This document shows positions 38,670 through 46,994 of a stretch of 64,000 nucleotides of DNA, in pieces. The notes beneath the pieces are model-generated. The model did no database searches. It was not told the origin of the DNA and saw only the letters and a list, made by a program, of their open reading frames with translations. Each line of letters opens with the position of its first letter. Position 1 is the stretch's first letter. The stretch is from Solirubrobacteraceae bacterium (lineage in GTDB: Bacteria; Actinomycetota; Thermoleophilia; Solirubrobacterales; Solirubrobacteraceae). The translations under genes were made by a program, and so were the position numbers. The stretch is taken from assembly GCA_023230855.1 (NCBI GenBank), contig JALNWQ010000003.1, forward strand, positions 186,001 through 250,000, given 5' to 3'.

Positions 38670-39412
38670 GGCGTCTTCCAGTCGAACGGCACCGTCAGCC
38701 GCACCGGCTTGTCGTAGCGGTCGGCGACGTCGGGATGACGACCGATCCGGGGCGGGCTGACGACGATCGTCGCGGTGTACCGGCCGTCCTTCGGCAGCCG
38801 CATGTTGTCGCCGTAGTGCAGGCCGACGCCCATGCCGATCATCGGGTAGAGCGGACCGTTGTGGACGTCGCGCCCGTCCGGCCCGACGAACTGCGCGGTC
38901 ACCGCGGAGTCCGGCAACCGGTCGCGGCTCTGCGCGTCGGACACGAGCACCATGACGTGGGCGTTGTCGCCCGGCGCCGGCGGGTGCTTGCGCATCCGGT
39001 CGCCCTCCGCGACGGTGAACTCGACCGCCTCGGGCATCGCGGCGACCTCGACCCGCAGGTCGCCCTGCTCGGCGGTGCCGAGCTTGACCATGCCGCCGTG
39101 GGCGGCGTGGTCGCCGTGGGCCGCGTCGTCGCCGTGGGCCGCGTCGTCGCCGTGCGCGGCGTGATCGGCATCGTCGTGCCCCGCGTCGTCGCCGTGCGCG
39201 GCGTGACCGTCGGCGGCGTCGTGGTCGTGGGCGTTCCCGGAGCCGCCGCCGTGGTGGTCGTCGTCGGCGGCGGGCGTCGGCGCGGTCGTCGCGACCGTGC
39301 CGGACGCGCTGACGGTCGCGACGTCGTCGTCGGAGCCGCAGGCGGCCAGGCCGAGGCCGAGCGTGAGCAGGCCGGACAGCGCCAGGGCGCGGGTGGTGGT
39401 GTTGGAGCGCAT
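38666..39412 (-). CDS. His-rich metal-binding lipoprotein, Tp34/P19-like
   Basis: 248 residues from the ATG at 39412 with GGGAG upstream. Lipobox LAAC with Cys25. Residues 53-106 hold 13 histidines in HAAHGDD-type repeats, a likely metal sponge. The C-terminal domain (about 108-248) has GMGVGLHYGDNMRLPKDGRY and TATIVVSPP, typical of Tp34/P19-type iron/copper-binding proteins. It leads an overlapping three-gene unit with the DyP-like and YtkA-like proteins. Periplasmic-side Fe or Cu binding is the likely job; the metal is not decided by sequence. Confidence 0.8.
   Translation of the reverse strand: MRSNTTTRALALSGLLTLGLGLAACGSDDDVATVSASGTVATTAPTPAADDDHHGGGSGNAHDHDAADGHAAHGDDAGHDDADHAAHGDDAAHGDDAAHGDHAAHGGMVKLGTAEQGDLRVEVAAMPEAVEFTVAEGDRMRKHPPAPGDNAHVMVLVSDAQSRDRLPDSAVTAQFVGPDGRDVHNGPLYPMIGMGVGLHYGDNMRLPKDGRYTATIVVSPPRIGRHPDVADRYDKPVRLTVPFDWKTP
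39095..39256 (-). repeat. Histidine-rich tandem repeat inside the lipoprotein gene
   Basis: Codes residues 53-106. At DNA level a unit of about 18 bases (GCCGTGGGCCGCGTCGTC and variants, plus-strand reading) is repeated imperfectly, giving AAHGDD in the protein. Copy number may vary between strains by slippage. Confidence 0.7.
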
Positions 39413-39592
39413 CGTCGGTTCTCCCGTAGGGGTGGGACGTCCGGGGCCGTCGACGGGCCCCGGCGTCGGGGATCGCGCACCGGGACGTCCGGGGACGGGT
39501 CGTCCTCCGGCGTCGGGCGCGCGCACGCCCGGTCGCCCCCGTGGAGGGACGGTCGGGCGCCTACCTGGGGACGGGCCGTCGCCGCGGGGCGG

Positions 39593-39907
39593 CTACGGCC
39601 GGGAGGGCGCCGGCGGAGGGCGCATCGCCAACGCGAACGCGAAGGTCACGCCGCACGGGCGCACGAGCGCCGGTCGTCGCGTCGGCTCGATCGGAGCGGC
39701 ATGCCGGCGACGCGGCCTGGGCGACGTCGCCCAGACCCGACGCACGATCCGCTCGCCGGGGAAGCACCCGGCGGCGAGCGCGCCGGCGAGGAAGACGCCC
39801 GGCGCGAGGAGCAGCGCCACGTCGGGCGCGGCCACGTACGCGGCGCCGAGCAGCGCCGTCGCGGCGACGACCGCCAGGACCGACCGGTGTGGAGCGAGCC
39901 GCGACAC
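39593..39907 (-). CDS. Small putative membrane protein
   Basis: 104 residues from a GTG. Residues 8-50 are hydrophobic and could form two helices (VLAVVAATALLGAAYVAAP, LLLAPGVFLAGALAAG); the remainder is basic and Pro/Arg-rich. No family recognised and no clear ribosome site. It lies upstream of the metal-binding lipoprotein gene on the same strand, 180 bases away; direct repeats of GGGACGTCCGGGG at 39434 and 39482 are in that gap. Could be spurious. Confidence 0.4.
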   Translation of the reverse strand: MSRLAPHRSVLAVVAATALLGAAYVAAPDVALLLAPGVFLAGALAAGCFPGERIVRRVWATSPRPRRRHAAPIEPTRRPALVRPCGVTFAFALAMRPPPAPSRP

Positions 39908-39955
39908 CGCGGCGGACGCTAGCGGATCACGGGCCGTGGGCCCCGCGTCCTCCGG

Positions 39956-40150
39956 CCCGTCCGTGGCGGATCCTGACCGCCACGCGGGCGCCGACCGCCA
40001 CGCGTCGACCGCGGCGGCCGGGGTCGATCACCTGTGGCGGATCCTGATCGCGACGCAGGCGCCAACCGCCACACGTCGACCCGGGCGGCCGGGGCCGATC
40101 ACCCGTGGCGGATCCTGGTCGCCACGCGGGCGCCATCCGCCACGCGTCAC
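39956..40150. repeat. Three tandem copies of a 70-71 bp unit
   Basis: GTGGCGGATCCTG begins at 39964, 40034 and 40105. Each unit continues with (A/G)(C/T)CGC(C/G)ACGC then GGCGCC and a CCGCCA(C/T)-type block; the third copy decays after about 45 bases. Within a unit, CGTGGCGG and CCGCCACG can pair into a hairpin (8-bp stem, 7-base loop in copy 1, 39963-39985). The array fills the gap between two minus-strand genes. Confidence 0.85.
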
Positions 40151-40172
40151 GCCCCGCGCGCCGGCGACGCCG

Positions 40173-41921
40173 TCACCAGGGCGACTTCTCGTAGTCCTTG
40201 AGGAAGCAGCCGTGGACGTCCTCTCCGGCCTCGCCGCGGACGATCGGGTCGTACACGCGGGCGGCGCCGTCGACGAGGTCCAGCGGGGCGTGGAAGCCGG
40301 AGTCCGCCAGGCGCATCTTCTGCGGGTGCGGACGCTCGTCGGTGATCCAGCCGGTGTCGACGGCGGTCATGAGGATGCCGTCGGACTCCAGCATCTCCTT
40401 GGCGCTCGTCTTCGTCAGCATGTTCAGCGCGGCCTTGGCCATGTTCGTGTGCGGGTGCCCGGCGCCCTTGTAGTAGCGGCCGAACTGGCCCTCCATCGCC
40501 GACACGTTGACGACGTAGGTGCGCCGCGCCGGCGACGACGCCAGCGATGCGCGCAGTCGGCTCACGAGGATGAACGGCGCGGTCATGTTGCAGAGCTGCA
40601 CCTCGAGCATCTCGAGCGGGTCGACCTCCTCGACGGTCTGCACCCAGCTGTTCGTGTGGTGCAGATCGGGGACGAGCCCACCGGCGTCGATCGCCCGACC
40701 CATCGCGACCTTGTCGAACGTCGCCGACCGGGCCTCCAGGGCCATCCCCGCCAGGACCTCCGGGGTCGGCGACCAGTAGGCGGTTCCGGCGGCCGGTCCA
40801 CCGGACGAGCCGTCGAGGCCCGTCACCGCGGCGGGCGCCCCGCCTTCGGCGTCGACGCCACGCCCACCGGCCTCCGCGCCCTCGGCGTCGGCGTCGGCGT
40901 CGGCACCACCGCCACCGGGCACATCGCCGGTCGCGCCGTCGCCGGACGCGCCGCCTCGCGCCGCGCCCGCAGCACCGTCGCCGTCCGCCACGGCCCCGAG
41001 CGCCCCACCGACCGCCGGGCCGTCCGCGATCGACGTCGCCATCGGGCCACCGGCGCTCCCCGCGCCACCGCGGCCGAGCGTCTCGATCTCCAGGCCCGCC
41101 TCGCGCCAGCCCACGGGCAGCTCGGCGCGCTCCGCCTCGACGAGCGGGGCGTACGACGCGGCCGACCGGCGGACGGTCTGGGCGGCGTTGTTGATGAGGA
41201 TGTCGAGCGGCCCCCGGGCGGCGACGGCGTCGGCGAGCGCGATGACCTGGGCGGGGTCGCGCAGGTCGGTGCCGATGATCCGCAGGCGGTGCAGCCAGTC
41301 GCCGCTGTCGGGCATCGCGGCGAACCGCCGGGCGGCGTCGCGGGGGAAGCGGGTGGTGATCGTCGTGTGGGCCCCGTCGCGCAACAGTCGCAGCGCGATG
41401 TACATGCCGATCTTCGCGCGGCCGCCGGTGAGCAGCGCGCGACGACCGGTGAGGTCGGTGCGGGCGTCGCGCTTGGCGTGGTTCTTCGCCGCGCAGGTCG
41501 GGCAGAGCTGGTGGTAGAACGCGTCGACCTCGCGGTACCGGTCCTTGCAGACGTAGCACGCGCGTGCGTCGATGAGGGTGCCGGCGAGCGCGCCGCGGGC
41601 CGACGAGACGAGCGGCAGGCCCTGGGTCTCGTCGTCGATCCGGCCGGGCGCCCCGGTCGCGGTCAGGGCGGTGATCGCCTCGTCGTGCTCGACGACCTGC
41701 CGCCGCTTGTCGGACCGGCGCTGGCGCTTGACCCGCTTGTACAGCCGCGACGTGGCGCGCTGCAGGGCGATGGCGTCGGGGTGCCCGACCGGCAGGCGCT
41801 CGGCCATGGCGATCGTCTCGACGACGAGCGCCAGGCGCTCCGGATCGATCCCGTCGGGAGCGTCGGCGTCGGGCGTCGTGGCGTGCGGGTCGGACGGGTC
41901 GTCGGTCGCGAGGGGGGTCAT
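40173..41921 (-). CDS. SDR-type oxidoreductase with zinc-finger-like insert and no active-site Tyr
   Basis: 582 residues, about twice a classical SDR. N-terminal helical part (25-90), then CYVC ... CPTC (C122, C125, C140, C143), a likely zinc site, then a Rossmann start LLTGGRAKIG (163-172) and LINNAAQTVRR. A Gly/Ala/Asp-rich stretch (about 284-370) is inserted. In the usual YxxxK site the sequence is TNMAK (T492, K496), so the catalytic Tyr is absent. Relatives with HPHTNMAKAALNM exist in other phyla as uncharacterised proteins. An NAD(P)-binding role is likely; the reaction is unknown. Confidence 0.8.
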   Translation of the reverse strand: MTPLATDDPSDPHATTPDADAPDGIDPERLALVVETIAMAERLPVGHPDAIALQRATSRLYKRVKRQRRSDKRRQVVEHDEAITALTATGAPGRIDDETQGLPLVSSARGALAGTLIDARACYVCKDRYREVDAFYHQLCPTCAAKNHAKRDARTDLTGRRALLTGGRAKIGMYIALRLLRDGAHTTITTRFPRDAARRFAAMPDSGDWLHRLRIIGTDLRDPAQVIALADAVAARGPLDILINNAAQTVRRSAASYAPLVEAERAELPVGWREAGLEIETLGRGGAGSAGGPMATSIADGPAVGGALGAVADGDGAAGAARGGASGDGATGDVPGGGGADADADAEGAEAGGRGVDAEGGAPAAVTGLDGSSGGPAAGTAYWSPTPEVLAGMALEARSATFDKVAMGRAIDAGGLVPDLHHTNSWVQTVEEVDPLEMLEVQLCNMTAPFILVSRLRASLASSPARRTYVVNVSAMEGQFGRYYKGAGHPHTNMAKAALNMLTKTSAKEMLESDGILMTAVDTGWITDERPHPQKMRLADSGFHAPLDLVDGAARVYDPIVRGEAGEDVHGCFLKDYEKSPW

Positions 41922-42023
41922 CGTGGGCGTCCGTCGGGGCGGCGGGACGACCCTTCACTGTACGGCGGGTCGCCGGGCCCCGGGCGCCGACCGCGACCCG
42001 CCGGCGGCTCGACGCTCGCCCCG

Positions 42024-43946
42024 CTACCGTCGCACGGCGATCCGCGCCGGCGTCACCCGACCGACGGAGACGCGCACCGTCGCGTTGCTGCGCGCCCGAC
42101 GACCGAGCCGCTCGGCGACCCGCTTCGACGGCCGCACCCGCACCGACCAGGAGCCCTTGCGGGCCCGGACGACCCGGGTGGCGAGCGTCCGCGAGCGCAG
42201 CCCCAGGCGGCGCGACAGCGCGCGCGAGACGACGACCCGGACGCGCACGCGACGGTTGCCGGCCGCGGCGCCGCGCAGCGCCACCCCACGGCGGGCGAAG
42301 GTCCGCAGGCGGACGGTCCGCCGCGTGGCGGGCTTCGCGGCCGTCACGCCGTCGGCCGCGGTCGCCGAGCCGGAGTCGCCGCCGGAGCCGGTGAGCGCCG
42401 GGTCGGCCTTCGTCGCGGCGGCGTCGCCGAGCGGCAGGGTCACCCGCGCCTCGGCGACGTCGACCGAGCCGGCGGCGAGCGTCAGGCCGTAGAGGTTGGC
42501 CCCGTCGAGGATCTGCAACCGGTAGCGGCTGGACGGCGTGACGCGCATCGCGACCGCCTCGAGCCGGCGCTCGACCGTGCGCTCCCGCCCGTCGAGGACG
42601 ACCGGGATCGGGGTCACCTGGTTGCCGACGACGACGTTGCGCTCGACGTCGACGATCTGCGCGAAGAGGTGGGTGTCCGGGGTCGTCGCGGTGCCGCGGT
42701 AGCGCAGGCGCACCACCGGCTCGCCGACGACGTCGCGGTCCGCGTCGACCCGCGGCAGGTCGACGTCGAGCCCGCCGATGCCGGGGGTGCTCGCGACGAG
42801 GAGCCCGTTGAGCGTCGCCACCGGCGTGATCGGCACGGCGCCCGCGCCCTGCGCGACGAGCTCGCCGGCCGGGGCCAGCGGGAAGTCCGCGGCGCTGCGC
42901 AGGCTGCCGTCGTCGGCGACCCACTCGAACCCGGGGCCGACGTCGGCCTTCGCGTCCTCGCGGAGCCAGCGGTCCATCCACGCGATCGCGCGACGCTGCA
43001 GCAGGCCCGCGGGGACGTTGCCGGTGCGGCACAGGCCGTGGCCGCCGCAGAACCAGACGACCTTCGTCGGGGTGCCCGCGGTGCGCAGCAGGCGCCGCGC
43101 CTCGATCGCCTGGCTCGGGGTGAAGAGCGTGTCGGCGGTGCCCTGGAGGATGAGCGTCGGCGCCTTGACGTCGCCGATGCCGTCACCGGTCGAGCGCGTC
43201 GCGAGGAACCCGGTGAGGTTCTCGCCGGCGCGGCCCGTGACGAGGCCCTGGGCGGCCATCGACACGAGCTCGAGCGGCATGCCCCCGAGCTCCAGGCCCT
43301 GCGGGGCGGTCGCGCCGAGCAGCAGCCCGGTGCCGGTCCCCAGGCCGACGAGCGGCAGGCCCCAGCCGATCTTCAGGCGGTCGTCGCGGGCGAGGGCGTC
43401 GACGAGCGACGTCCACGAGATCGCGGGGACGATCGCGTCGATCCGGCGGTCGCGCGACGCGGCCGCCCACTGCACCCCGCCGCCGTAGGACGCGCCGTGC
43501 ATCCCGACGCGCGGGTCGCCTGCCGCGTCGAGTCGGGCCTCCGGCCGCTTCGCGACCCAGTCGATGACCGCCGACGCGTCTCGCCCCTCGAACTGCGGCG
43601 AGTCGAGCTGGACCTCGCCCCCGGAGCGCCCGAACCCGCGGGAGTCGTAGGTGATCGTGTTGTACCCGGCGGCCCGGAACGCCGACGCGCCGATCTGGCC
43701 GAGCGCGTCGCCGCCGCCCGCGCCCTCGACCGTCTCGCGGGTCGCGCCGAACCCGTGCGTCATCACGACGGTCGGCGCCGGGCTCGCGGCGCTCGCGCCC
43801 TTGCCCGGGAGGAACTCGGCGTTGATCGCGGTGCCGTCGAAGGAGCGGATCGTGACGACCTCGGCCGACGCGGGCGCGGCGGCGATCGCCGTGAGGCACC
43901 CGGTGGCGAGTCCGACGGCGGCGACGCGGAGTGCACGGCGTGACAT
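42024..43946 (-). CDS. Secreted alpha/beta hydrolase, X-Pro dipeptidyl-peptidase/CocE-like
   Basis: 640 residues from the ATG at 43946. A signal peptide (1-28, ending ASA) shows export. Hydrolase core: MTHGFG oxyanion region, nucleophile S153 in GASYGG, and LILQGTADTLFTPSQA before the acid residue; His probably in FCGGHGLC. A C-terminal beta domain (about 340-500) resembles S15/CocE proteins, and the last 100 residues are very basic (RR-rich, VRVRPSKR). Esterase or acyl-transfer activity is likely. A 25-bp palindrome lies 27 bases upstream of the start. Confidence 0.82.
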   Translation of the reverse strand: MSRRALRVAAVGLATGCLTAIAAAPASAEVVTIRSFDGTAINAEFLPGKGASAASPAPTVVMTHGFGATRETVEGAGGGDALGQIGASAFRAAGYNTITYDSRGFGRSGGEVQLDSPQFEGRDASAVIDWVAKRPEARLDAAGDPRVGMHGASYGGGVQWAAASRDRRIDAIVPAISWTSLVDALARDDRLKIGWGLPLVGLGTGTGLLLGATAPQGLELGGMPLELVSMAAQGLVTGRAGENLTGFLATRSTGDGIGDVKAPTLILQGTADTLFTPSQAIEARRLLRTAGTPTKVVWFCGGHGLCRTGNVPAGLLQRRAIAWMDRWLREDAKADVGPGFEWVADDGSLRSAADFPLAPAGELVAQGAGAVPITPVATLNGLLVASTPGIGGLDVDLPRVDADRDVVGEPVVRLRYRGTATTPDTHLFAQIVDVERNVVVGNQVTPIPVVLDGRERTVERRLEAVAMRVTPSSRYRLQILDGANLYGLTLAAGSVDVAEARVTLPLGDAAATKADPALTGSGGDSGSATAADGVTAAKPATRRTVRLRTFARRGVALRGAAAGNRRVRVRVVVSRALSRRLGLRSRTLATRVVRARKGSWSVRVRPSKRVAERLGRRARSNATVRVSVGRVTPARIAVRR

Positions 43947-43972
43947 GCCCCCACGGTACCGCGACCCGTCCT

Positions 43973-43997
43973 GTGACGCTACCGCGGGTAGCGTCAC
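43973..43997. promoter_or_regulatory. 25-bp near-perfect palindrome, probable operator
   Basis: Two 11-bp arms, GTGACGCTACC (43973-43983) and its exact complement GGTAGCGTCAC (43987-43997), flank GCG. It sits between divergent genes, 27 bases from the esterase start and about 110 from the Tat-lipoprotein start. Size and symmetry suit a TetR-type repressor site. No such regulator gene is next to it. Confidence 0.6.
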
Positions 43998-44105
43998 TAT
44001 CGCCGGTGGCGCGCCCGACGGTTGGCGCCCCGGCGCTCGCCCCCCGTTAGGGTCCCGCCCAGCCGTCGGCGCCCCGCCGACGGCCCCGCCCCGCGACGAC
44101 CCCCG

Positions 44106-45110
44106 GTGACCGTGACCTTCGACGACCTCGTCCGCCGCCTCGGCGACCGCCTGGCCCGACCCGCCGACCGCCGTCGGTTCGTCGGATCGATGACGACCGG
44201 CGCGGCCGTGCTCGCGACCGGCCCGCTGCTCACCGGCTGCGGTGACGACCAACCGCAGCGCCGCGGCGACGAGGGGTTCAAGCCGATCGACGAGAGCCGG
44301 CCGCCGAAGGGCGTCTACGGCCAGGACCAGGTCGCGGTCTGCTACACGCCGTACGAGGTCGTCGCGACCGAGCCCCGGGTCGAGGCGCTCGGCAAGACCG
44401 GCGTGGCGGTCCGCAAGGCCCCGCACGAGGACGCCGAGATCGTCCTCGACAGCAAGGACGCCGAGGTCTTCGTCCCCGTCGGCACCCACATCGCCAAGCA
44501 GAGCGGCCGCGAGGGTCGCACCTGCGACGAGCTGCCGCCGGACCGTCCCGCCGTCAACGGGTACGTGTGGGGCTACCCCGCCGACGACGTGCCGAGCAAC
44601 AAGTCCGGTTGGATCCCCCAGCGGGTCGACGGGACGCGGTACCTGCGCGAGAACCCCGACTACGTCGCCCGTCCCGCGCACGACGGCTACGTCTGCGGCC
44701 CGGCGAGCAAGGACTTCGACTGCCGCACGGTGAAGTCGCAGAAGCCCTGCAACCACGACGACTGCGGCGGCCCGCCGATCGAGGGCATCCGCTGCCGCGC
44801 CACCCCGCTGCGCCGCCGGGTGCGCAAGGCCCTGTCGCGCAAGACGTCGAACTTCGAGGACTACTACCTGCGGCTGTCGTACAACTCGACGGCGTTCGGC
44901 TGGCTGGAGCCCGACGACGTCGTCGACGAGATCTGTCGCCGCAGCGCCCCGTCGTACGGTCGCTGCTGCGCCGAGTGGAGCTTCGTCGAGGTCGTCCGCA
45001 GCGAGGCGATGCCGATCGGCACCCGCGGCTGGATCCTCGAGACCGGCCTGGCGCGCAAGACCCGCAAGCCGCTGTCGCGCACCGGACCGCCGCCGCGCAA
45101 GAAGCGCTGA
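44106..45110 (+). CDS. Cys-rich exported lipoprotein of unknown function
   Basis: 334 residues from the GTG at 44106 (a GTG at 44112 also fits). The N-terminus has a Tat-like RRRFVG followed by a hydrophobic stretch and a lipobox (LLTGC). The mature protein holds about a dozen cysteines (for instance PCNHDDCGG and YGRCC), suggesting disulfides or metal binding, and ends in a basic KTRKPLSR-type tail. An SH3-like element is possible in GVAVRKAPHEDAEIVLDSKD. No family recognised. It may share the palindrome with the divergent esterase gene. Confidence 0.75.
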   Translation: MTVTFDDLVRRLGDRLARPADRRRFVGSMTTGAAVLATGPLLTGCGDDQPQRRGDEGFKPIDESRPPKGVYGQDQVAVCYTPYEVVATEPRVEALGKTGVAVRKAPHEDAEIVLDSKDAEVFVPVGTHIAKQSGREGRTCDELPPDRPAVNGYVWGYPADDVPSNKSGWIPQRVDGTRYLRENPDYVARPAHDGYVCGPASKDFDCRTVKSQKPCNHDDCGGPPIEGIRCRATPLRRRVRKALSRKTSNFEDYYLRLSYNSTAFGWLEPDDVVDEICRRSAPSYGRCCAEWSFVEVVRSEAMPIGTRGWILETGLARKTRKPLSRTGPPPRKKR

Positions 45111-45190
45111 CGGACGACCGTCGCGCACGGACGGGCGGCGACGGATCGGCCCCGGACGGCTTGTCCGGTCGTCGCGTATGGTGGCCGGCG

Positions 45191-46012
45191 ATGACGGCGA
45201 TCCAGCGACGCACGACGACCGTCGACGGGCGCACCGTCGCGTGGCGCCACGCCGACCCGCCGGCGGGAGCGCCCCTCACGGTGTACGTCCACGGGGTGCC
45301 GACGAGCGGCGCCGACTGGGAGCCGTTCCTCGAGCGCACCGGCGGCGTCGCGCCCGACCAGCCCGGGTTCGGCGACTCCGACCCGCTCCCGGACCCGACG
45401 ATGCACGCCCAGGCCGACGCGATCGGCGCGTTCGTCGACGCGACCTCCCCCGACCCGGTGGACCTCGTCGTCCACGACTGGGGCGCGACCGGCCTGCTCT
45501 GGGCGCTGCGATGCCCCGACCGGGTCCGCCGACTCGTCATCCTGAACACCGTGCCGCTGACCCCCGGCTACCGCTGGCACCCGATGGCGCGGCTGTGGCG
45601 CACGCGCGGGCTCGGCGAGGCGGCGATGGCCGCCCCCGGGCCGCTCACGGCGTGGCTCGCGTCCCACCGCACGCCGCTCACCCGCGAGCCGGTCCCGGCC
45701 GCGCTGCGCGGACCGATCGCCCGGGGCTTCCCCGCCCCGACGAAGCGCACCGTCCTGGGGCTCTACCGCTCCGCCGACCCGGACGCGCTCGTCGCCGCCG
45801 GCCGCGGCCTGGCGGCGTTCGCCGGCCGCGCGACGATCGTGTGGGGCGTCCGCGACCCGTTCATCCCGTCGTCGTTCGCCGACGCGATGGCGGACGCGAT
45901 CGGCGACGGGCACGGCGGCCCCGCCGCGCTGCACCGGGTCGACGCCGGCCACTGGCCGTGGACGTCGCGCCCCGAGACGATCGACCTCGTCGCCGCCGCG
46001 CTGACCGACTGA
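45191..46012 (+). CDS. Alpha/beta hydrolase with Asp nucleophile (haloalkane dehalogenase/epoxide hydrolase type)
   Basis: 273 residues. Oxyanion region VYVHGVPTSGADW, nucleophile Asp96 in VVHDWGATG, catalytic His in DAGHWPW near the end. Asp in place of Ser is the mark of haloalkane dehalogenases, epoxide hydrolases and fluoroacetate dehalogenases. Halide-binding residues cannot be assigned with certainty; the Trp after the nucleophile (HDW) fits a dehalogenase. Substrate unknown. The start ATG is five bases after a GCCGG; no good ribosome site. Confidence 0.8.
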   Translation: MTAIQRRTTTVDGRTVAWRHADPPAGAPLTVYVHGVPTSGADWEPFLERTGGVAPDQPGFGDSDPLPDPTMHAQADAIGAFVDATSPDPVDLVVHDWGATGLLWALRCPDRVRRLVILNTVPLTPGYRWHPMARLWRTRGLGEAAMAAPGPLTAWLASHRTPLTREPVPAALRGPIARGFPAPTKRTVLGLYRSADPDALVAAGRGLAAFAGRATIVWGVRDPFIPSSFADAMADAIGDGHGGPAALHRVDAGHWPWTSRPETIDLVAAALTD

Positions 46013-46038
46013 CCGCCTCGGCGACGACGCGCACGCTC

Positions 46039-46073
46039 GGCCGGTCGCGACGGCGGCGCAGGCTCGACCGGCC
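46039..46073. terminator. Hairpin between convergent hydrolase and PfkB genes
   Basis: Perfect 9-bp inverted repeat GGCCGGTCG ... CGACCGGCC with a 17-base loop, in the 74-base gap between two convergent stops. Candidate two-way terminator. Confidence 0.4.
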
Positions 46074-46086
46074 GCGGGCGGCGCGA

Positions 46087-46938
46087 TCAGGCGGGCGTGG
46101 CGACGACCGCCCGCGGCAGCTCCGCCGCCACCGCCGCCGGGTACCAGCCGGACGCGTCGAGCGCGGCGACGAGCGACCCGACGAGGTCGGCCCGGTCGGC
46201 CGGCCCCCCGGCGACCGCGACGGCGCGGTCGACCCCCGCGCCGCGCAGGACCGCCGCGTCGTCGCCGACGACGACCGCCATCCCCGCGCCGGCCGCGACG
46301 AGCGCCTCCGCCGCGGCGGCCGGATCGTCCTCGCGCACCGCGGTGCGCGCGTCGCGGACGGTGGCGACGACGAGCGCGGTCCCGGGGAGCGACGCCACGA
46401 GCGCGGCGACGGCGTCGCGCGACGCGATCCGGTCCGGATCGAGGTCGAGGTCCAGGACGACCGGCCGGTCACGCTCGGCCGCACGGGCCCGGGCGGCGTC
46501 GGCGAGCTGCCCCTCGCGCTCCCCGGCGTGGGCGAGCGCCGAGATCCAGACCCCGTCGGTGGCGTCGACCGCCTCGGCGATCCGCGGCCGGACGGCGTCC
46601 ATCGCCCGGTCGAGCGACTGGCCGTAGAGGTCGGCGCGCTCGTTCCCGTCGCCGTCGACGGTGCGGAACGCCACCGGGGTCCGCTCCCCCGCCACGAGCC
46701 GGAACCACGTCAGGTCGACGCCGGCGTCCTCGAGTCGGCCCCGCAGCCAGGATCCCCACTCGTCGTCGCCGACCCCGCCCGCCAGCGCGACGTGCGCCCC
46801 GCGCGACGCCGCGGCGACCGCGGTCCGCGCGCCGGATCCCCCGAGCCGTGGGACGAACGCGCTCGCGTCCGCGGGTCGCGTGACGGGCTCGGGGCAGACG
46901 AGGTCGACGAGCGTCTCGGCGAACATCAGGACGGTCAC
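46087..46938 (-). CDS. PfkB-family carbohydrate kinase-like protein with altered active site
   Basis: 283 residues from a GTG. The N-terminal PfkB signature RLGGSGARTAVAAASRGAHV and the lid region are clear. In the C-terminal motif, usually DTxGAGD, it reads PADRADLVGSL (246-256): the catalytic Asp can be aligned with D251, but the Gly-Ala-Gly anion hole is lost. Kinase activity is therefore doubtful, or the phosphate donor site has diverged. Its start is 57 bases from the stop of the GH2 glycosidase gene on the same strand, so a sugar-related role is plausible. Confidence 0.78.
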   Translation of the reverse strand: MTVLMFAETLVDLVCPEPVTRPADASAFVPRLGGSGARTAVAAASRGAHVALAGGVGDDEWGSWLRGRLEDAGVDLTWFRLVAGERTPVAFRTVDGDGNERADLYGQSLDRAMDAVRPRIAEAVDATDGVWISALAHAGEREGQLADAARARAAERDRPVVLDLDLDPDRIASRDAVAALVASLPGTALVVATVRDARTAVREDDPAAAAEALVAAGAGMAVVVGDDAAVLRGAGVDRAVAVAGGPADRADLVGSLVAALDASGWYPAAVAAELPRAVVATPA

Positions 46939-46994
46939 GCCGACAGCGTACGGCCCCGTCCCGTCCGGGGTTGTGGCGTCGTCGGACCGGCGAC

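Noticed and set aside
39297..43943. 1548-residue plus-strand open frame
   Set aside because: It is antisense to the metal lipoprotein, SDR and esterase genes; its product is Arg/Gly/Ala-rich with no domain. Long shadow frames are expected at this GC content.
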